Below are positions 24,361-42,000 of a stretch of DNA of 64,000 nucleotides, one piece after another. The stretch covers positions 45,963,799 to 46,027,798 of the forward strand of contig CM067358.1 in NCBI GenBank assembly GCA_034190875.2, in the 5' to 3' direction. The notes under the pieces are model-generated. The model was given only the letters and a program-made list of their open reading frames with translations, did not search any database and had not been told where the DNA came from. Position numbers and translations under genes: made by a program. Origin of the DNA: Urechis unicinctus. Its lineage: Eukaryota > Annelida > Polychaeta > Xenopneusta > Urechidae. Within the stretch, counting starts at the first letter, position 1; every line of letters begins with the position of its first letter.

Positions 24361-24917
24361 TTAACACAGTTGTAAGTACAGTTCATCAATATAATTTACC
24401 AACAATACTTGCGAAACGACACCTCCTTGCTTCACATCATTAATAACAGGGTGTAAAATATTTTTTATTTTCTGCTGCAAATACATATTTGCTAAAATTC
24501 TGGCCTCAGGTGGACACACTCCTTAACATCTCAACACCTGAAACATTTATTCATACTCGACTCTGTCGAAGGCCTTACTAGTATCCAACGACAAAACATG
24601 ACATACCAACCACCGTTAAGGTAATATTGTACTATTTCATTTACAACTGATGTACTTTTGGCTGTCGAATGTACTTGTTGGAAAACCTTCCTTACTAGTA
24701 TCCAACGACAAAACATGACATACCAACCACCGTTAAGGTAATATTGTACTATTTCATTTACAACTGATGTACTTTTGGCTGTCGAATGTACTTGTTTTAT
24801 ATCCAAATGGAGAACCTGAGTACATAAAAACATTCCTGTTACTATTTGACAGCATACGATCAACGATCCAATGATGCTACTAAGAGCTATACCTGTATAT
24901 TTGTCTGAGGTATTCAA
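24361..24917 (-). mobile_element. LINE reverse transcriptase remnant with internal duplication
   Basis: This continues the element beyond the AT array. Minus-strand blocks are [35 protein letters not shown], then RT motif A as LDTSKAFDRVEY (about 24588-24553, after a one-base frameshift). Motif B follows: NMYLQQKIKNILHPVINDVK then QGGVVSQVLLVNYIDEL (24518-24361). The fit is to the CR1/L2/jockey group, whose motif A is LDASKAFDRV. A weak motif-C-like stretch may continue to about 24300. Stops, a frameshift and a 117-bp duplication make it non-functional. No target-site duplication was identified. Confidence 0.8.
24573..24796. repeat. Tandem duplication, 117-bp period, inside the LINE
   Basis: Two 107-bp copies (24573-24679 and 24690-24796) appear identical base for base, separated by 10 bp. 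The 117-bp period is 39 codons, so the RT frame is kept and the STAKSTSVVNEIVQYYLNGG segment appears twice. Perfect identity inside an otherwise decayed element indicates a recent event or an assembly artefact. Confidence 0.95.
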
Positions 24918-24929
24918 CGATTTGTGTTA

Positions 24930-25290
<361 letters not shown>

Positions 25291-25432
25291 AAGGGTATAG
25301 TGGCTATACCGGTAGATAAACACGATTGATTATTTCATTGTAATAAGGTTAAATCTGTTCATTATGAGCCTCCAACAACATCGCACCAGTAAGCAATTCA
25401 ATATCATTCAACAACTTGCCCAATAGCATTGT

Positions 25433-26090
25433 TTAATTATTTTTTTTTTCGTCCTTGGTAGACATCTGCCAGGACAGCTTATCAACATAATCAGAAGCGT
25501 TTCTTGTTGTACAAGATAAACTTACATCCCTCAGATTAAGAATTAAAGTTACAGGAATATGGTCTGATAAATTATTTCCTCCATTCACGACACCATATTG
25601 CTCGACTAAATCAACTAAATTGCTACATACAAAAAAATGATTAGGTTTTGATCTACAACCATTCATCTTACCCTCACAAACGGAATCTATAGACTCCTGT
25701 ACATATTCCTGACAGTTTTCAAGTAGCTCATGCTTAACGAACGGACTCAACGCTTCGGTACGGAAGGACCCTGACCTCGAAAAATTAGTATTCATTTCAC
25801 CACCTATCATAATATTATTCATCATTACTGCAGTGCAAATAGACGCTATTTCATGCAGAATATCGTTATATCCATCGACATTTCTGGTATCATGACTGGG
25901 CACATATACCTTAATCAAAATCAAATTGCAACTGATTATACCATAATACCGCTGCGTTACTGTCCATCACACATAGGCGAACATCCATGCAGTCTTCATC
26001 TAAGCAACAGCCTAACCATTTACCTCGGATTGCTCTGCAGCCGCTTGTAGTCTTATTAGTGTGCCCACCCATGAGCCTGTCGGTAGTTTC
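25433..26090 (-). mobile_element. Non-LTR retrotransposon (LINE) endonuclease remnant
   Basis: The minus strand from 25924 to 25433 encodes an AP-endonuclease-like segment: VYVPSHDTRNVDGYNDILHE, IMIGGEMNTNFSRSGSF, HFFVCSNLVDLV and NNLSDHIPVTLILNL. These match the YxP, GGDxNTD, DHFxVS and SDHxP blocks of CR1/L2/jockey-type LINE endonucleases. The catalytic positions have changed (GGE-NTN instead of GGD-NTD, PNHF instead of IDHF), so it is dead. The N-terminal part continues in a broken frame to about 26090 (MGGHTNKTTSG). The linker toward the reverse transcriptase is recognisable down to about 25290 (LLNDIELLTGAMLL). An AT array then interrupts the element. Confidence 0.8.
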
Positions 26091-26645
26091 CTGCAGATCA
26101 GATATCTTTTGTTCCAGCTTTGATTATAAAGACAATCTACATATCTACAAGTGTAATGTTATTATGTTCTTCAGGACGGGACCGGGGAATTAAACCAAGG
26201 CAGGTGGCATCAACAAATATTCGTGGCATGGCATCAGCTGACTCGGCAGGCTCTGAGGGGAAAAAATGTGAAGCCGCAGGTTGGTTAACTAGTTTTTGTT
26301 GGTAGATGAAGTCACGCACCAACAAGTCATGTTCCAGCTGTGGTCCTTAGTCAGGTTTCACTTGGTGTCCGCCAAACAGCATTAATGGAGCAACTCAACA
26401 AAACGAAAATCGCTAGCGCACACTTATTCAAGCTCTAATTATGGACGTCAAAGGATTCCACGGGCCGGTTCATTGAAAGCTGAATTACGCCATGAATCAA
26501 TTATTGCACGCGCTTATATTGAGCAGTTTCTGTACGAGCAATGAACGCTTTTAACGACGTCTGCAGACTGTTCTTTTTAAGCAAAGCATTTCGTCACGTA
26601 GGCGAACATCTGGGTAGGTCATAAATAAGCATATGAATCAAACGC

Positions 26646-26652
26646 TATATAT
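26646..26652 (+). promoter_or_regulatory. TATA box of the cysteine-rich secreted gene
   Basis: TATATAT lies about 63-69 nt upstream of the ATG. A start site 30 nt downstream (about 26676-26682, near CAGTCAGCA) leaves a 5' UTR of only about 35 nt before GATCATGATG. Confidence 0.6.
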
Positions 26653-26714
26653 CGTACTTCACGAAGCAGTAGTATCCTGACAGTCAGCACAGACTGTCTT
26701 ACGTTCGCCCGATC

Positions 26715-28346
<1,632 letters not shown>

Positions 28347-28471
28347 AGATGACCATGAAGATGACCATGAAGATGACCATGAAGATGACGACCACGGTAC
28401 CCAAATTGTTGTTAAATGTTATCGCTATCATCAGCATATTCAATCCCATAATCTAAATCACCATTAACATC

Positions 28472-28519
28472 GTTATCATCATAATCATCATCATCATCAT
28501 CATTATCATCATCATCATC
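28472..28519 (+). repeat. ATC trinucleotide repeat
   Basis: Imperfect (ATC)n run, probably within the 3' UTR of the cysteine-rich gene. Confidence 0.8.
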
Positions 28520-28755
28520 CCAATATCGATGAGAGATGATTGAGTTAATTTTCCTTTTCAAAACCTGTCACAAAGCTGACAATCTTGTGGAATTGCAATT
28601 CAATACAAACCATTCAATATATCAGCTCTTAAATGCCAATTCATTAAAAACATGTTTAACATGATTTCAGATGAAAGCCTCAATTGACAAGCACCCGACG
28701 ACTATGATTAGCATTATTGTATAAATTGTAATATATTGCCCAATTCTCCTCCCCA

Positions 28756-28761
28756 AATAAA
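28756..28761 (+). terminator. Poly(A) signal AATAAA downstream of the cysteine-rich gene
   Basis: This AATAAA lies about 410 nt after the predicted stop codon at 28346. It fits a 3' UTR that also contains the ATC-rich stretch. Confidence 0.5.
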
Positions 28762-30054
<1,293 letters not shown>

Positions 30055-30836
30055 TGACGATTGCAACCTCTGTGTACAAATTTTTATAATACATTTTTGC
30101 TATCATTAATCATCAATTATTTATTCGGCATATTGTAATTAATACAACGAAATATTTGTAAGTGAATAAAAGTATTTTTGGCACTTTTTATTCCTGATAT
30201 ATACTTTTGGTCCTCGGAAGGTCGTCCACGAAAGGTCAAGACACTAAATTATGCGTATCAATCTAACCTTTCGTGCCCATATACATTTTCGAAAATTTGC
30301 CGAATACAGAACTTTTTAAATCATTTTCGGTCATCATGGATTAGAAACATAATATTTGTTGTATATGTGATCACTATGAACCATAGGTAGCATTTCCCGA
30401 TCTAATTCAATATTGTAGATTGATGAATAAGGAGAAAAATAAATATTTCGGAAATGAAATTTTAAAAAAAATCTAATATTTTAATTTTTCAAATAAACAT
30501 ATCCAATAAACATGATTAAACATTATTTGGGTTGAAGTATATATGGTTGTATGGAAGATATTGAGGTTTGGGGGTTATGTCAACGAATGGTTAGTTGTTA
30601 AAATTTTATTTTGCTAATATATTAAGGATCCAAAGAAATCACCCATGAAAAATTATTTGTGTACGTTAGTAACATTAGACTATCATATTGGAATGGTCAA
30701 ACCAAAATATATTCAATTATTTTCAAAAAAAAAGGGCGTTGACTTTAAGTGGACATATTGGTATATCCTTTTGTGGACCCATGTCTACGAAAGGTTGGCG
30801 GTTTGTCCACTAAAGGTAGCGTTCGTGCGCTTATAT

Positions 30837-30984
30837 ATAGATGTTATATATATAGATCTATCAGATATATATATCTATAGAGAGAGAGATAGATATAGAG
30901 ATCTCTATATCTATAGAGATCTATATATATATAGATATCTCTCTCTATATATCTCTCTCTCTTAGATATATATATATCTATATA

Positions 30985-31042
<58 letters not shown>
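30837..31042. repeat. Compound TA/GA/TC array with dyad symmetry
   Basis: A GA-rich left part (30878-30905) mirrors a TC-rich right part (30936-30962), with AGAGATCTCT palindromes between, followed by a (TA)n run. Confidence 0.95.
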
Positions 31043-31044
<2 letters not shown>

Positions 31045-31322
31045 GAGAAATGCGACCATCGGGGACATGTTGCGAAACACGACGTCGGGGGGTTGTTAAT
31101 GCTTCGCACGTGTATATTACCTACATCAAATTGCTCCTACGTTGCTCGTGACTAGGGTTTCGTAATGAAATAGCCTATTCTATTGACGTTTTAAGATATA
31201 TGATTTTTTCGGGTGTTCTCCGACGGTCAAGATAACTATTTTTGTGACTGAATCAACATTCGGGAGACAAGGCCAAAAACGGGGTTTTCACCCCAAAGGT
31301 CACCCAACTGTCGATTCACATT

Positions 31323-31531
<209 letters not shown>

Positions 31532-32035
31532 CGTAGATGTTGCAATGTATAACATGCAAGTGCTGCAGTGTGCATGGTTTGACGTGACTGACGATGTAAT
31601 TGTGACCAACACAACGCACATATTGAAGAAATCGAATGTCTGGGCGGCAATAGGAGGCTGATAATGCACCAAGTTTAGCTCACTCGTCTTGATCATATTT
31701 ATCCATATATTTCACTTGCTCAATCCGCAATTGTAATTTAATAGTATCCACGTTAATCTTGGCTGGCTTAATCGCACGTTTCATTGAGTAGGACATGAAT
31801 GGAACTATTGTCCCTGTCCGCCCAGACCATAATTACCGTGACAACGCATAATCTTATGATCCAGGGTGTGCTCGCTTAATTGATGTATACACGCTGCATC
31901 CAGCCGGGTCGGCTGCTTGTAAGTAAAGACTACTGTAGCTGTCAGAATTATTTCGACAATTATATACACATCATAAGAACTAATTTTAACGGATTATTAT
32001 AGCTAATTATTCAAGGTATATACGATACTCGCGTA

Positions 32036-32484
32036 ATGCATCGGCATCAACAAAGAATATCATACGATCGTATTCAGGAGGCAAACTCGATAATTTATCC
32101 CAAACCTCCCAAGGAAACCGAGATGGAAGGTCGGTGCATACAATAGCTTTATTAGGCTTAAAGAAGTTCAAAAACCCGCTAAACCCGCTACACAGCTACA
32201 CAGAGCTGGGGCAAGCATTAAATCGCATAACAACATTAAGAACATTAGCGAGCAATTACAAAGGTAGGAGCAGCTTCGAGAGATTGCAATTTCAAAACAG
32301 ATCAGGACGGAATACGCGAAAACGAGGAAGATATATAAGAGATTGCCCAAAAGACCGCCATGGTAGACAGGCCAAGATAAGAGAAGTCAAGACTCAAGGC
32401 AAGCCCACTAAACTAAAGTCGTCAGAATCAAAGTTTATGCATCACCATGCAATCTCATTTGTAGCCATCTCCGAAAGTCAATGA
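32036..32484 (+). pseudogene. Decayed coding stretch spanning three frames, family unknown
   Basis: Frame 1 (32036-32146) reads MHRHQQRISYDRIQEANSII and then YPKPPKETEMEGR. Another frame (32094-32366, one TAG at 32265) reads AYNSFIRLKEVQKPAKPATQ, then ASIKSHNNIKNISEQLQR and EQLREIAISKQIRTEYAKTR. The third frame is open for 116 codons (32134-32484) and is very basic. The first two join into a charged, partly coiled-coil sequence if one frameshift is assumed. The strand is A-rich, which makes long basic frames easier by chance. No family is recognised. Confidence 0.3.
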
Positions 32485-33267
32485 CAATCGTATCAGAATA
32501 CAGATACTAGACAACAGCCCGTACCACAAACAAAACCACCATACGTCCATTTAATTTATTAGATGCTTTGAGAATCAAAATAACATGAATAACGTTTATA
32601 TTAGACTGTATACATTCTCCAAGTGCGATCGATGTTTGATTTGCGTGTTGAGATCGCAGGAGAAAGAGGATGTGAGTGGTATCTAAGTGTAATCAAATTC
32701 TTCCTATTTATTACATTGTCTGCTACTATCTTTAATGCTGTCCCTCATTCTACATAAAGTGGAATTATAATATACCCCCTTGCATCGAAAAATCAAATCA
32801 TCGAAAAAAATATGATAGCTAATGCAAAGACGCATTTTAAGAACAACAACAATAGCTCGAAGCCCCACTGCAGACCGTTTTCAATGTCAAAGTAAATCCG
32901 TCACCCGTTCCAGTTGGCATAATGCATTAGTTACTACAACAGGCAACAACAGTTATATAATCATACCAAGCGTATTCAGCTTACATTCAAACAATAGCTA
33001 ATACTGACACTCTTTATGTGCATGGTAAAATAGCTTTCCTGCAAATCAATGCATTCATGTCGTTTGTGAATTATTGTTCAGGCAAATATAAAGTATATTA
33101 AGTAAAAGCCCATCAAAGGCGTACTATTTCCCAAAATTTAATTCAAGCAATATTGTCACAAGTAACCGATATATGTCTACGCAGCATAATGCTGATAACT
33201 ATGTTCTTGTGTAAATACTCACATTTATTAATACCGACATGAAAATAAACTGATACAATTTGTATAT

Positions 33268-34612
<1,345 letters not shown>

Positions 34613-35544
34613 TTAATTAGTTCAATAAATAAATGGCGGAGATTGTTAATGGGTAATTGATGAGCCTAGGTGAACTCTAGTCTGGCTCTGACTTCCATCA
34701 ATGAGCCTTAACACCACGTAAGCACTTAATACTACACGTTACAAAAGTGCTTTGGACGCCTGGCTTCCTTTCCGACAGGCAGTAATCACTAGCGATATGT
34801 GAAGCCTCTTAATGTATGAACACCCCTAATGCTAATATTGGTTTGATACTGACACATAGTTTGCCTTGCCGGCGTCGGGGCTAGACCGAGGCAATTTTCT
34901 CTCATGATTTAGAAAAAGATCAATAAACGACGGTTTTTATGTATGTTCCATGGCAATACTACTGCTTGCAAGCAGTGACTTTCACATTGATGCTTTGAAT
35001 AGAATGATCGTGCATTGTGTGCCTCTTATGTAATAACTTGCACAAGTATGCTTTTTTCGTGCATAAAAGGTAACATCAATGACTAACCTGAATTGGAATG
35101 GTAAGCGGCTCTTACCCCGATCGTAAGTAGAATAGTGATGACAGCATTTTCCCATTTTGTATCAGTAATAGGGATTCGTTCAACCTTGTAATGAGGCGTC
35201 TACAGCTGTATTCTGGTGCCATCTCGACCACCCTGTGGTCGTTTAGAGACATTGCAGTAGCACATTTGTAGCTCATTTGCACAAACGGACTTTAGTGATG
35301 GGTATTGACTGCGTCCAAGTTAACGTAATGAAATATAGATTTTCAATTTAGGAATGCGTCAGCGTCGTGAATTTTACCTTATAATATAGGATTCATATAC
35401 GAAGTTGCTATTGCATAAATTATAACCTGAAATGACCCACGAAAATCTAAACGTTAAATGAATATCTGTGCTTGTGTGCTAAATCATAGACAACATATGA
35501 CGCGATCGTGTTGGCGATGTGATAAGCACTACCTGAGCTAAATA

Positions 35545-35866
35545 GATAAGGAAGCGGTCGTGCCGAATGATATAAGAAGCGAAGTGGAGGGGACGCAGCT
35601 GAGAGACAACACGAGAGAGGGCAGATTGCGAAGGTATGGTCACATGAAGCGAAGAGACCAAGACGAGATGGTGATGTGAGCATTGGAAAGAACCGAGGCA
35701 GGCAAAAGATCGAGAGGGAGGCCGGGAGAGAGATGGATGGATTACGTGAAGGATCATGGAGTGGATCTGGTTGAGTCAATGATGAAAACGTATGTAGAGC
35801 TGTTTAGAGGAGACCCGACCCCTTCTCAGAGGGAATAACGGGCTGATGATGATAATGATGATGATT
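35545..35866 (+). mobile_element. 3' end of a LINE (RTE-like C-terminus) with GATGAT tail
   Basis: A 97-codon frame with one internal stop (TGA at 35677-35679) reads NDIRSEVEGTQLRDN, GRLRRYGHMKRRDQDEM, GKRSRGRPGERWMDYVKD and a final RGDPTPSQRE before TAA at 35836. RLRWxGHVxRR followed by GRPxxRWxDxVK is the hallmark C-terminus of many non-LTR retrotransposons. The stop is followed by the simple tail GATGATGATAATGATGATGA, typical of RTE-type 3' ends. The copy is strongly 5'-truncated. No target-site duplication was determined. Confidence 0.85.
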
Positions 35867-36002
35867 AAGGGATCGGGGATAAGGTCATTTCATTACCATT
35901 AAATGATTGATTCGTGTATCACAGGTCGTAAATCAAATTATTGATTAGTTGCAGTGAAGGACATTGCTTAATACCACTACATTCAACCAACGCCATATCA
36001 CG

Positions 36003-36049
36003 AGTAGTCCACATCCCTCGACTCTTAGGGTTTGCTTTTATCCACCGTC
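36003..36049 (+). repeat. Short dispersed motif, copy 2 (partner at 17857)
   Basis: TAGTCCACATCCCTCGACTC followed by TTAGGG and ATCCACCG. It lies about 135 bp after the GATGAT tail of the LINE 3' end. Confidence 0.7.
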
Positions 36050-39000
36050 GAGCAAGAGAGAGTTGTGCCAGTCGGGGTGTTGGGGGTAAAGAGAATGGAG
36101 AATTAGACTATATCAAGGGTTGATCTACGGGTTTTAATATCACCGTAGTTAATCATATATCATGAGATAAAAGTGAACTACAAATTTGGTGTCGCGTATA
36201 GTTGCGAATTGAAATGGATTATCGCCATGTGAGGTATGGTATGTGGTGCTAATTGTGTATCAAACATACAAAGCCGTGTTTGGTGGAGCATGAAGTGAAA
36301 AAAAGAGCTTGTACGTTATTTATATATGCGATACTGCTTACCTTGGTGGAATGTAAAGTGAAAACGGCGTTAAGGTTATGCATATGTATTGATTTAGAGC
36401 TCTAATCTAGTCAGTCTAATCTAATCAGTCGCATATATTGAACGATAGTGCTAGCCTGTGAATGCTGACATTATTTTGATGTAAAGTTTCTAGCGGTGAT
36501 GCTAAAAGGTTAATATATACATCAAATTTGTTCTTATGATTATGTTCATTCCTCACATAATTTGAAAACTTCTGCCAGGCGCTATTATGTGCCTAAAGTA
36601 CATTGTACACTTTATTACTTATGTTTCACGTGGTATGTGTGTTATATTGCTTTTGCTACATTCAGATGATCATGTTGGCACACTGGAAGCTCAGATCTTT
36701 TGTACCGAAAACTATGCCTTACTGGATAAAAAAATTTTCATTTTATATTCAGCATAAGCTTATGTATAACGTCTACGCATGCATTTGTCATATTATAGGT
36801 CAAACACAGCTCCATTTACATTACATATGTCATGTTCAAACGCGCATGCTTTCCAATGCCAAGACAAACAACACCGTGACTGTGTAACCATTATGTAGCT
36901 TCAAAAGCTGAACTTGAAATTTTTCTCACTCACATGGGCTAGCGGTATATCATCTACAAAAATATACCACATTTCCGTGTAACTACCATTTGCACCACAA
37001 ATCTATCGTTTGAACTGACTTGTACGCATTTTAAATCTGCCATTCAAAAGGTAACACCCGATGAAATTCCTTATCCTGTCTATGCTAATGAGAAAATTCC
37101 TAATCTTTATCTTGAATCTATGCTCTATATGCCGTTTCCATAAAGGATGTTAAAATAATTCGATATTGTTGTGTTTGTGCAGTATTTAGCTGCATATGCA
37201 AAGTTGGGCGGGATTTAGTCATGTCGCAACGAACTGAAGAGAAATGGCAGCGGTTTATTGCAGTTTATTGCATAAGTCATTAATTTGCTGTTTGGTTGGA
37301 GCATATTGCTATTCGTAAGCCTGCACATCACAGTTGCATTAGTCATAACACCCACACAGAGAGCAGAAGGATAAGGTTGGCACTAAGTAGGCGCGTCATG
37401 AATTATCAGAAACTATGATAACAAGATTTCGGTTCATATTTGGTTCAATTGCAGCTTTACTTTACGGATAAAGCACACATACTCTGACATGTATTTGATA
37501 GCAAGACATTGTTTGTGATACTACCGTGTTTTCATCAACAATGTCGATTGTTTTATGCAAAACGCATACCCCTATTATTGGCAACGAGCGCTTCTTCCGT
37601 TCGATTTCCGTTTGGACCTACCCTCTATGACCTTGTTTTTTTGAGTAAACTGATAAATAGCCTCGTTCATGTAGTGTGCCAGGGCTTCATGACACCGTTG
37701 TGGGTTTTGAAACAGTAGCTAACTCATTTCCGATGGGAAGTTGAAGAGCGATATGCAGAGCTGTTTCGTTTTAGTATCGCGTTGTTTACAAGTTTGAGCA
37801 ATCCTCATAATAGGAGTGTATTTTGCCCGAGTCTACTCATCGTCCATTACACGTGGGTGACTGACTTTCTAAACTGCTGCATATATATTCGGTACGTGGT
37901 AATGTTTCGTTGCACGTAGTGCAATTCTGGTGAAATAGAATCACATTTTTGATCTTCTTCTGTCTTCCGCGCTGTTGAAGCTACTTGATTTTATAAGTAT
38001 CATAATTAAATATATGCATTGAAAGACGATCAACACTTTCAAATATGCAAAACGCCCGTTAGGTGGCTATGCCAGATTGATGAGGAAAGGTTAGAGTAAA
38101 ACTACATCCTTAGGGCACTAATTTGCAGTTTGGTCGAAGCATGTTGTTATTCTTAAACAGTTATTACGTATCCTGAAATAACACGGCGATCTAAACCAGC
38201 GTGATATGTTTCCATTCGGCAAATGTTTTGCGCGTTACTTTTACCGTACGTACAGTTGTTTTGTCAACAATTTGAGTTTCCGGCTTTCAAAAACCGCAAA
38301 TTTTATCGAGACTTTGTTATTAGATAAGCAGTGTTCAATATCAATGACGCAGAGGTTTTTTTCGTGTCCTGTGTAACGTTTCCAGAAATAATAGCGATAC
38401 TTCACGTTGTGTTCCAACCCATACTATCAACCAGTAAACGAGTAACGTTATTGCGTGCGCAAGCGGTAGAGAATGGAAATAGACAGCTGAGCTTGTCACG
38501 GAGCGCTGGAGCGGAACAAGAGATATTAGCGTCATAGCCTCTATTATAGAAGTGAAAGTCATATTCATCGACCAATTTATTACCGCATGTTCTGTGCTGT
38601 TAACGTTATATAGCACCCATTCATACTATCATAACAGACCTAACCACTTTATGTGTCAAATTGATAAATGGCGCTTTGCTATAAACGGCATCCTTGAAGT
38701 CTAGCTGGTCGATGGTAAATCTGACACGTCTGCCTATTCTCAATGCGGACATGACATTGACTTTGCCTCTGTTTATTCGAGTAATTTTCCTAACCGGTAT
38801 TAACTTAGTTTTTGGTACAATTACAACAGTTGTTTGTATGATATTGGCACGCTATGTTATTGTTGAATCAGGTTTATTGAATTATATGTTATTTTCAGTA
38901 CTTTCTAAGCGGTCATAAATGATGAGCAAGCCGAGATGAGGTTCTAAAGATATACATCATATTGTACCAAGAATGATTTCGTACTCTTTAAATTACAGTT

Positions 39001-42000
39001 TTACCAATCTTCATATAGCAATGGGCTTACTCCAAAATATATCTCTCCTGCAAAGTGGATTTAGTACAATTGCCAATAATTGAAACAAATAAAATCATCT
39101 ATAATGATTATATTATCTACAGACAGGTAAATAATATTCCTACCAGAACAAACAGAGCGTTGTTTCCTGCAAATTCATGTGTGTGGCATAAATAAGTAAA
39201 TGGCTCAATTGGAGTGACCCTGTGAATTTTCTTTATTTGATTGATATTCGAATGATTTGGCGAGCGAATATTATAATTCATTTCATCACTTGACACAGGC
39301 ATATATTTACGGCAGTTAAAATGACAGCTATGTTGACATATATCATCATGTTCACAATGTTAGATTTGCTTAACGTATTCTAGACTGTTCGAAGCAACTG
39401 AGGATGCTATATTGGGGAAAAGCGTCAATGAAAAACCGCAGTTGATGAAAAAAATTTACTTTGATTTTCTATAGTCTGATAAACCAAGAGAGTTTCCTAG
39501 TATCGTACCGTCATAGTCAGCAGGTAATTATAGTTGTCTGGGTGGAAAGTAAGGACAAAAAGGAGAGAAAAACATTTAAAAACCACTTAGATGAATCTCA
39601 AAAGTGATTTTAGGAAATAATCTGTAGGTTTTTTGCATTGGTCCTTGACAAAAAAGGGTGAGTAAATAATTGTCGCCGTACACTTAAACGTAGATGGGGG
39701 GGGGGCGAGAAGTAGGTACGAGACATCAACATCCAGCTTTCGAGATTATACATATGTGTTTCAGGCATACGTCTTGAATATTGGCGATAGAGCAGCGACA
39801 AATAACCGGGTTAATATACAAGCAGCCATGGTCTATCTGCTATTTCCTTTGCACTAACCATGACTCAATATTGAGATTGCATCATCAGTATAGGTAAAAG
39901 AAACACATAGCCGAGAATTGTGCTCGATCATTTGACCAAACCTGGGTTTCGTGTACATAACATCGTTCTGTGGATAAGTTTGCCCAGTTTCGTCATGTCC
40001 ATCTTATCTAGCGTACATAATGCTCACCATATTCTACACCGTCAAACTTACAGGCGATAGTAAATCTTTCATTAAATAAACTGATACTACCAATCATAAA
40101 AAACATAAAGATGCACAATAGCGCATCGAATTGTTAAGTAACAGTTATTGCCAAGATGGACAAAATATATTTATGGTAATTGATATTCAACTAAACATTA
40201 TGAGAGTCTTTGCATAGAAATAACCTTGCCAAAACCTGTTTTCACCAGACACAAGTCTTGTACAGAAGGGTACAAATTCATATACAAGGCAACATTTATA
40301 CCACTGGGTTACTCGTAGTTTTTACTAAGAACAAGTATCTAGTTTTAAAGTCAGACAGCTTATCGTGGGTTCTGGTCATATTGGCTTTTCTTGCATTCTT
40401 CATATAGGATTTAGTGTACATGAGATGGTGAATATTCAAAAACTGAATAAATTATAGAGAATTAATGCTATCTGATAGTCTATAAAGAGAATGATTCTAA
40501 CAGCATTATTTATTAGATGTCATTGTGGTGCATTTATATTGACAAAGTGAAGCCAGCATTGATAATGTTGCCAAGGAAGTAGCATCACAACCATATAACG
40601 GTGTCACTTACGCTTATCGACCATATTGTCACCATGCGTCAGAGTTTTACCGAAGATTGTTTCACCGACAGTTGACAGTTGCCAGGTTGCTTGGATTTCA
40701 AGGCGCTCAAGCTTCAAGACAATAGCTGTAGTAAAGCACTGTTGTACAGCCAGACATTGATGTATATACTTTAAAATACTTCGTTACTGCCCAACAACTG
40801 TTAGATGTAACCGGTACTTCCATCATTTATATTTACTCATCAGTTGGATTTAGAATTTGCAGCTTGTAACCATGTTACATAGCGAGCCATCTGTAGAGGT
40901 CATTGATGATAAATACTCGTGACCCAGAATGACCGTCCGGCGTTTCGGTTGATGACGCATTGTAAGTACAGGGAGTAACTGGTAATCGGATCAACATGAT
41001 GGGTACACCATTCAGCCTTCCTTAGCAATATGGATACATTCATAATAAGAAAGAAGCGCCGCATGAGGATAGCTATTGCTCCTATACACTCTCAATAGAC
41101 GACCCTAGGTCATCGAATATAAGGAATTACATTTCACATTTCGCCCATGAACCACACAGAAAATTGCCTCGTGATCTTCGCCGTCTAAGATTCTACAAAC
41201 TGGCCTGAGTAGTGGTATCACATTATGCTACTCCATACATCACAACTATATTCTGTAACATGCGATACAATAAAGATCTATGTTATGTTATGCTATACTA
41301 TAAACTGCCATATCCTCACTGAATCAACGTGAATCGGACGCTTTCATAAGTATTCACCGGCTTTGCATTTGCAGGCAAAGAGCGATACGCACGCCAATAT
41401 TGACTACACGCAATGTAAGGATATGTCAAAAATAATTGGTTGCTTTGCGCGCGGATTTCGTATATGGGTGTTGTTCTGCGCCATACGTCTGCCCTATGTA
41501 ATGCTCGTCTTTATGCGCGAGGCTTAGCTGACTCCGACTCTGGTGGGAGATTATCTTGCATCGTGCTTGTAGTCTATTTACGATTCTGGCAGTGACAGCC
41601 ATCGATGATTGAGTATCCATTAGTTTGATTAGCTGTCGCGAAACCAAGATTAGAGTATCAATCATGCTAAGCAAACTGGAAGAGACATCAAACTCTACCA
41701 CCATGCATTAGCTAGTATACTATTGAGCTGCTGTTTGGCTGATTGCACTATGTGCAAGTGATTTTAACGGCGAGTGAAACAAGGTTAGATCGCTACTGAA
41801 GAGAAACACTATGCAATGTTTCCAGGCATAAAATAAAGGGGAGTGGTCTGACTTACCCCAGTATCATCTACATTATGAATGAGCAGAGGCCCATGGCAGC
41901 ATATTCTAATGACAGTGCCTTTACTGGTCAATTATGATATAATACGCCGCTACATTTTGAGATGGCTTAAAATGGTCATAGTATACTATTAATCAGTGGG

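Noticed and set aside
24204-24443. 79-codon plus-strand ORF
   Set aside because: Antisense to the LINE reverse transcriptase remnant.
35447-35779. 110-codon minus-strand ORF rich in Ser and Pro
   Set aside because: Antisense to the LINE C-terminus on the plus strand.
41426-41704. 92-codon minus-strand ORF
   Set aside because: Coding-like to the eye but no family motif and no partner exons.
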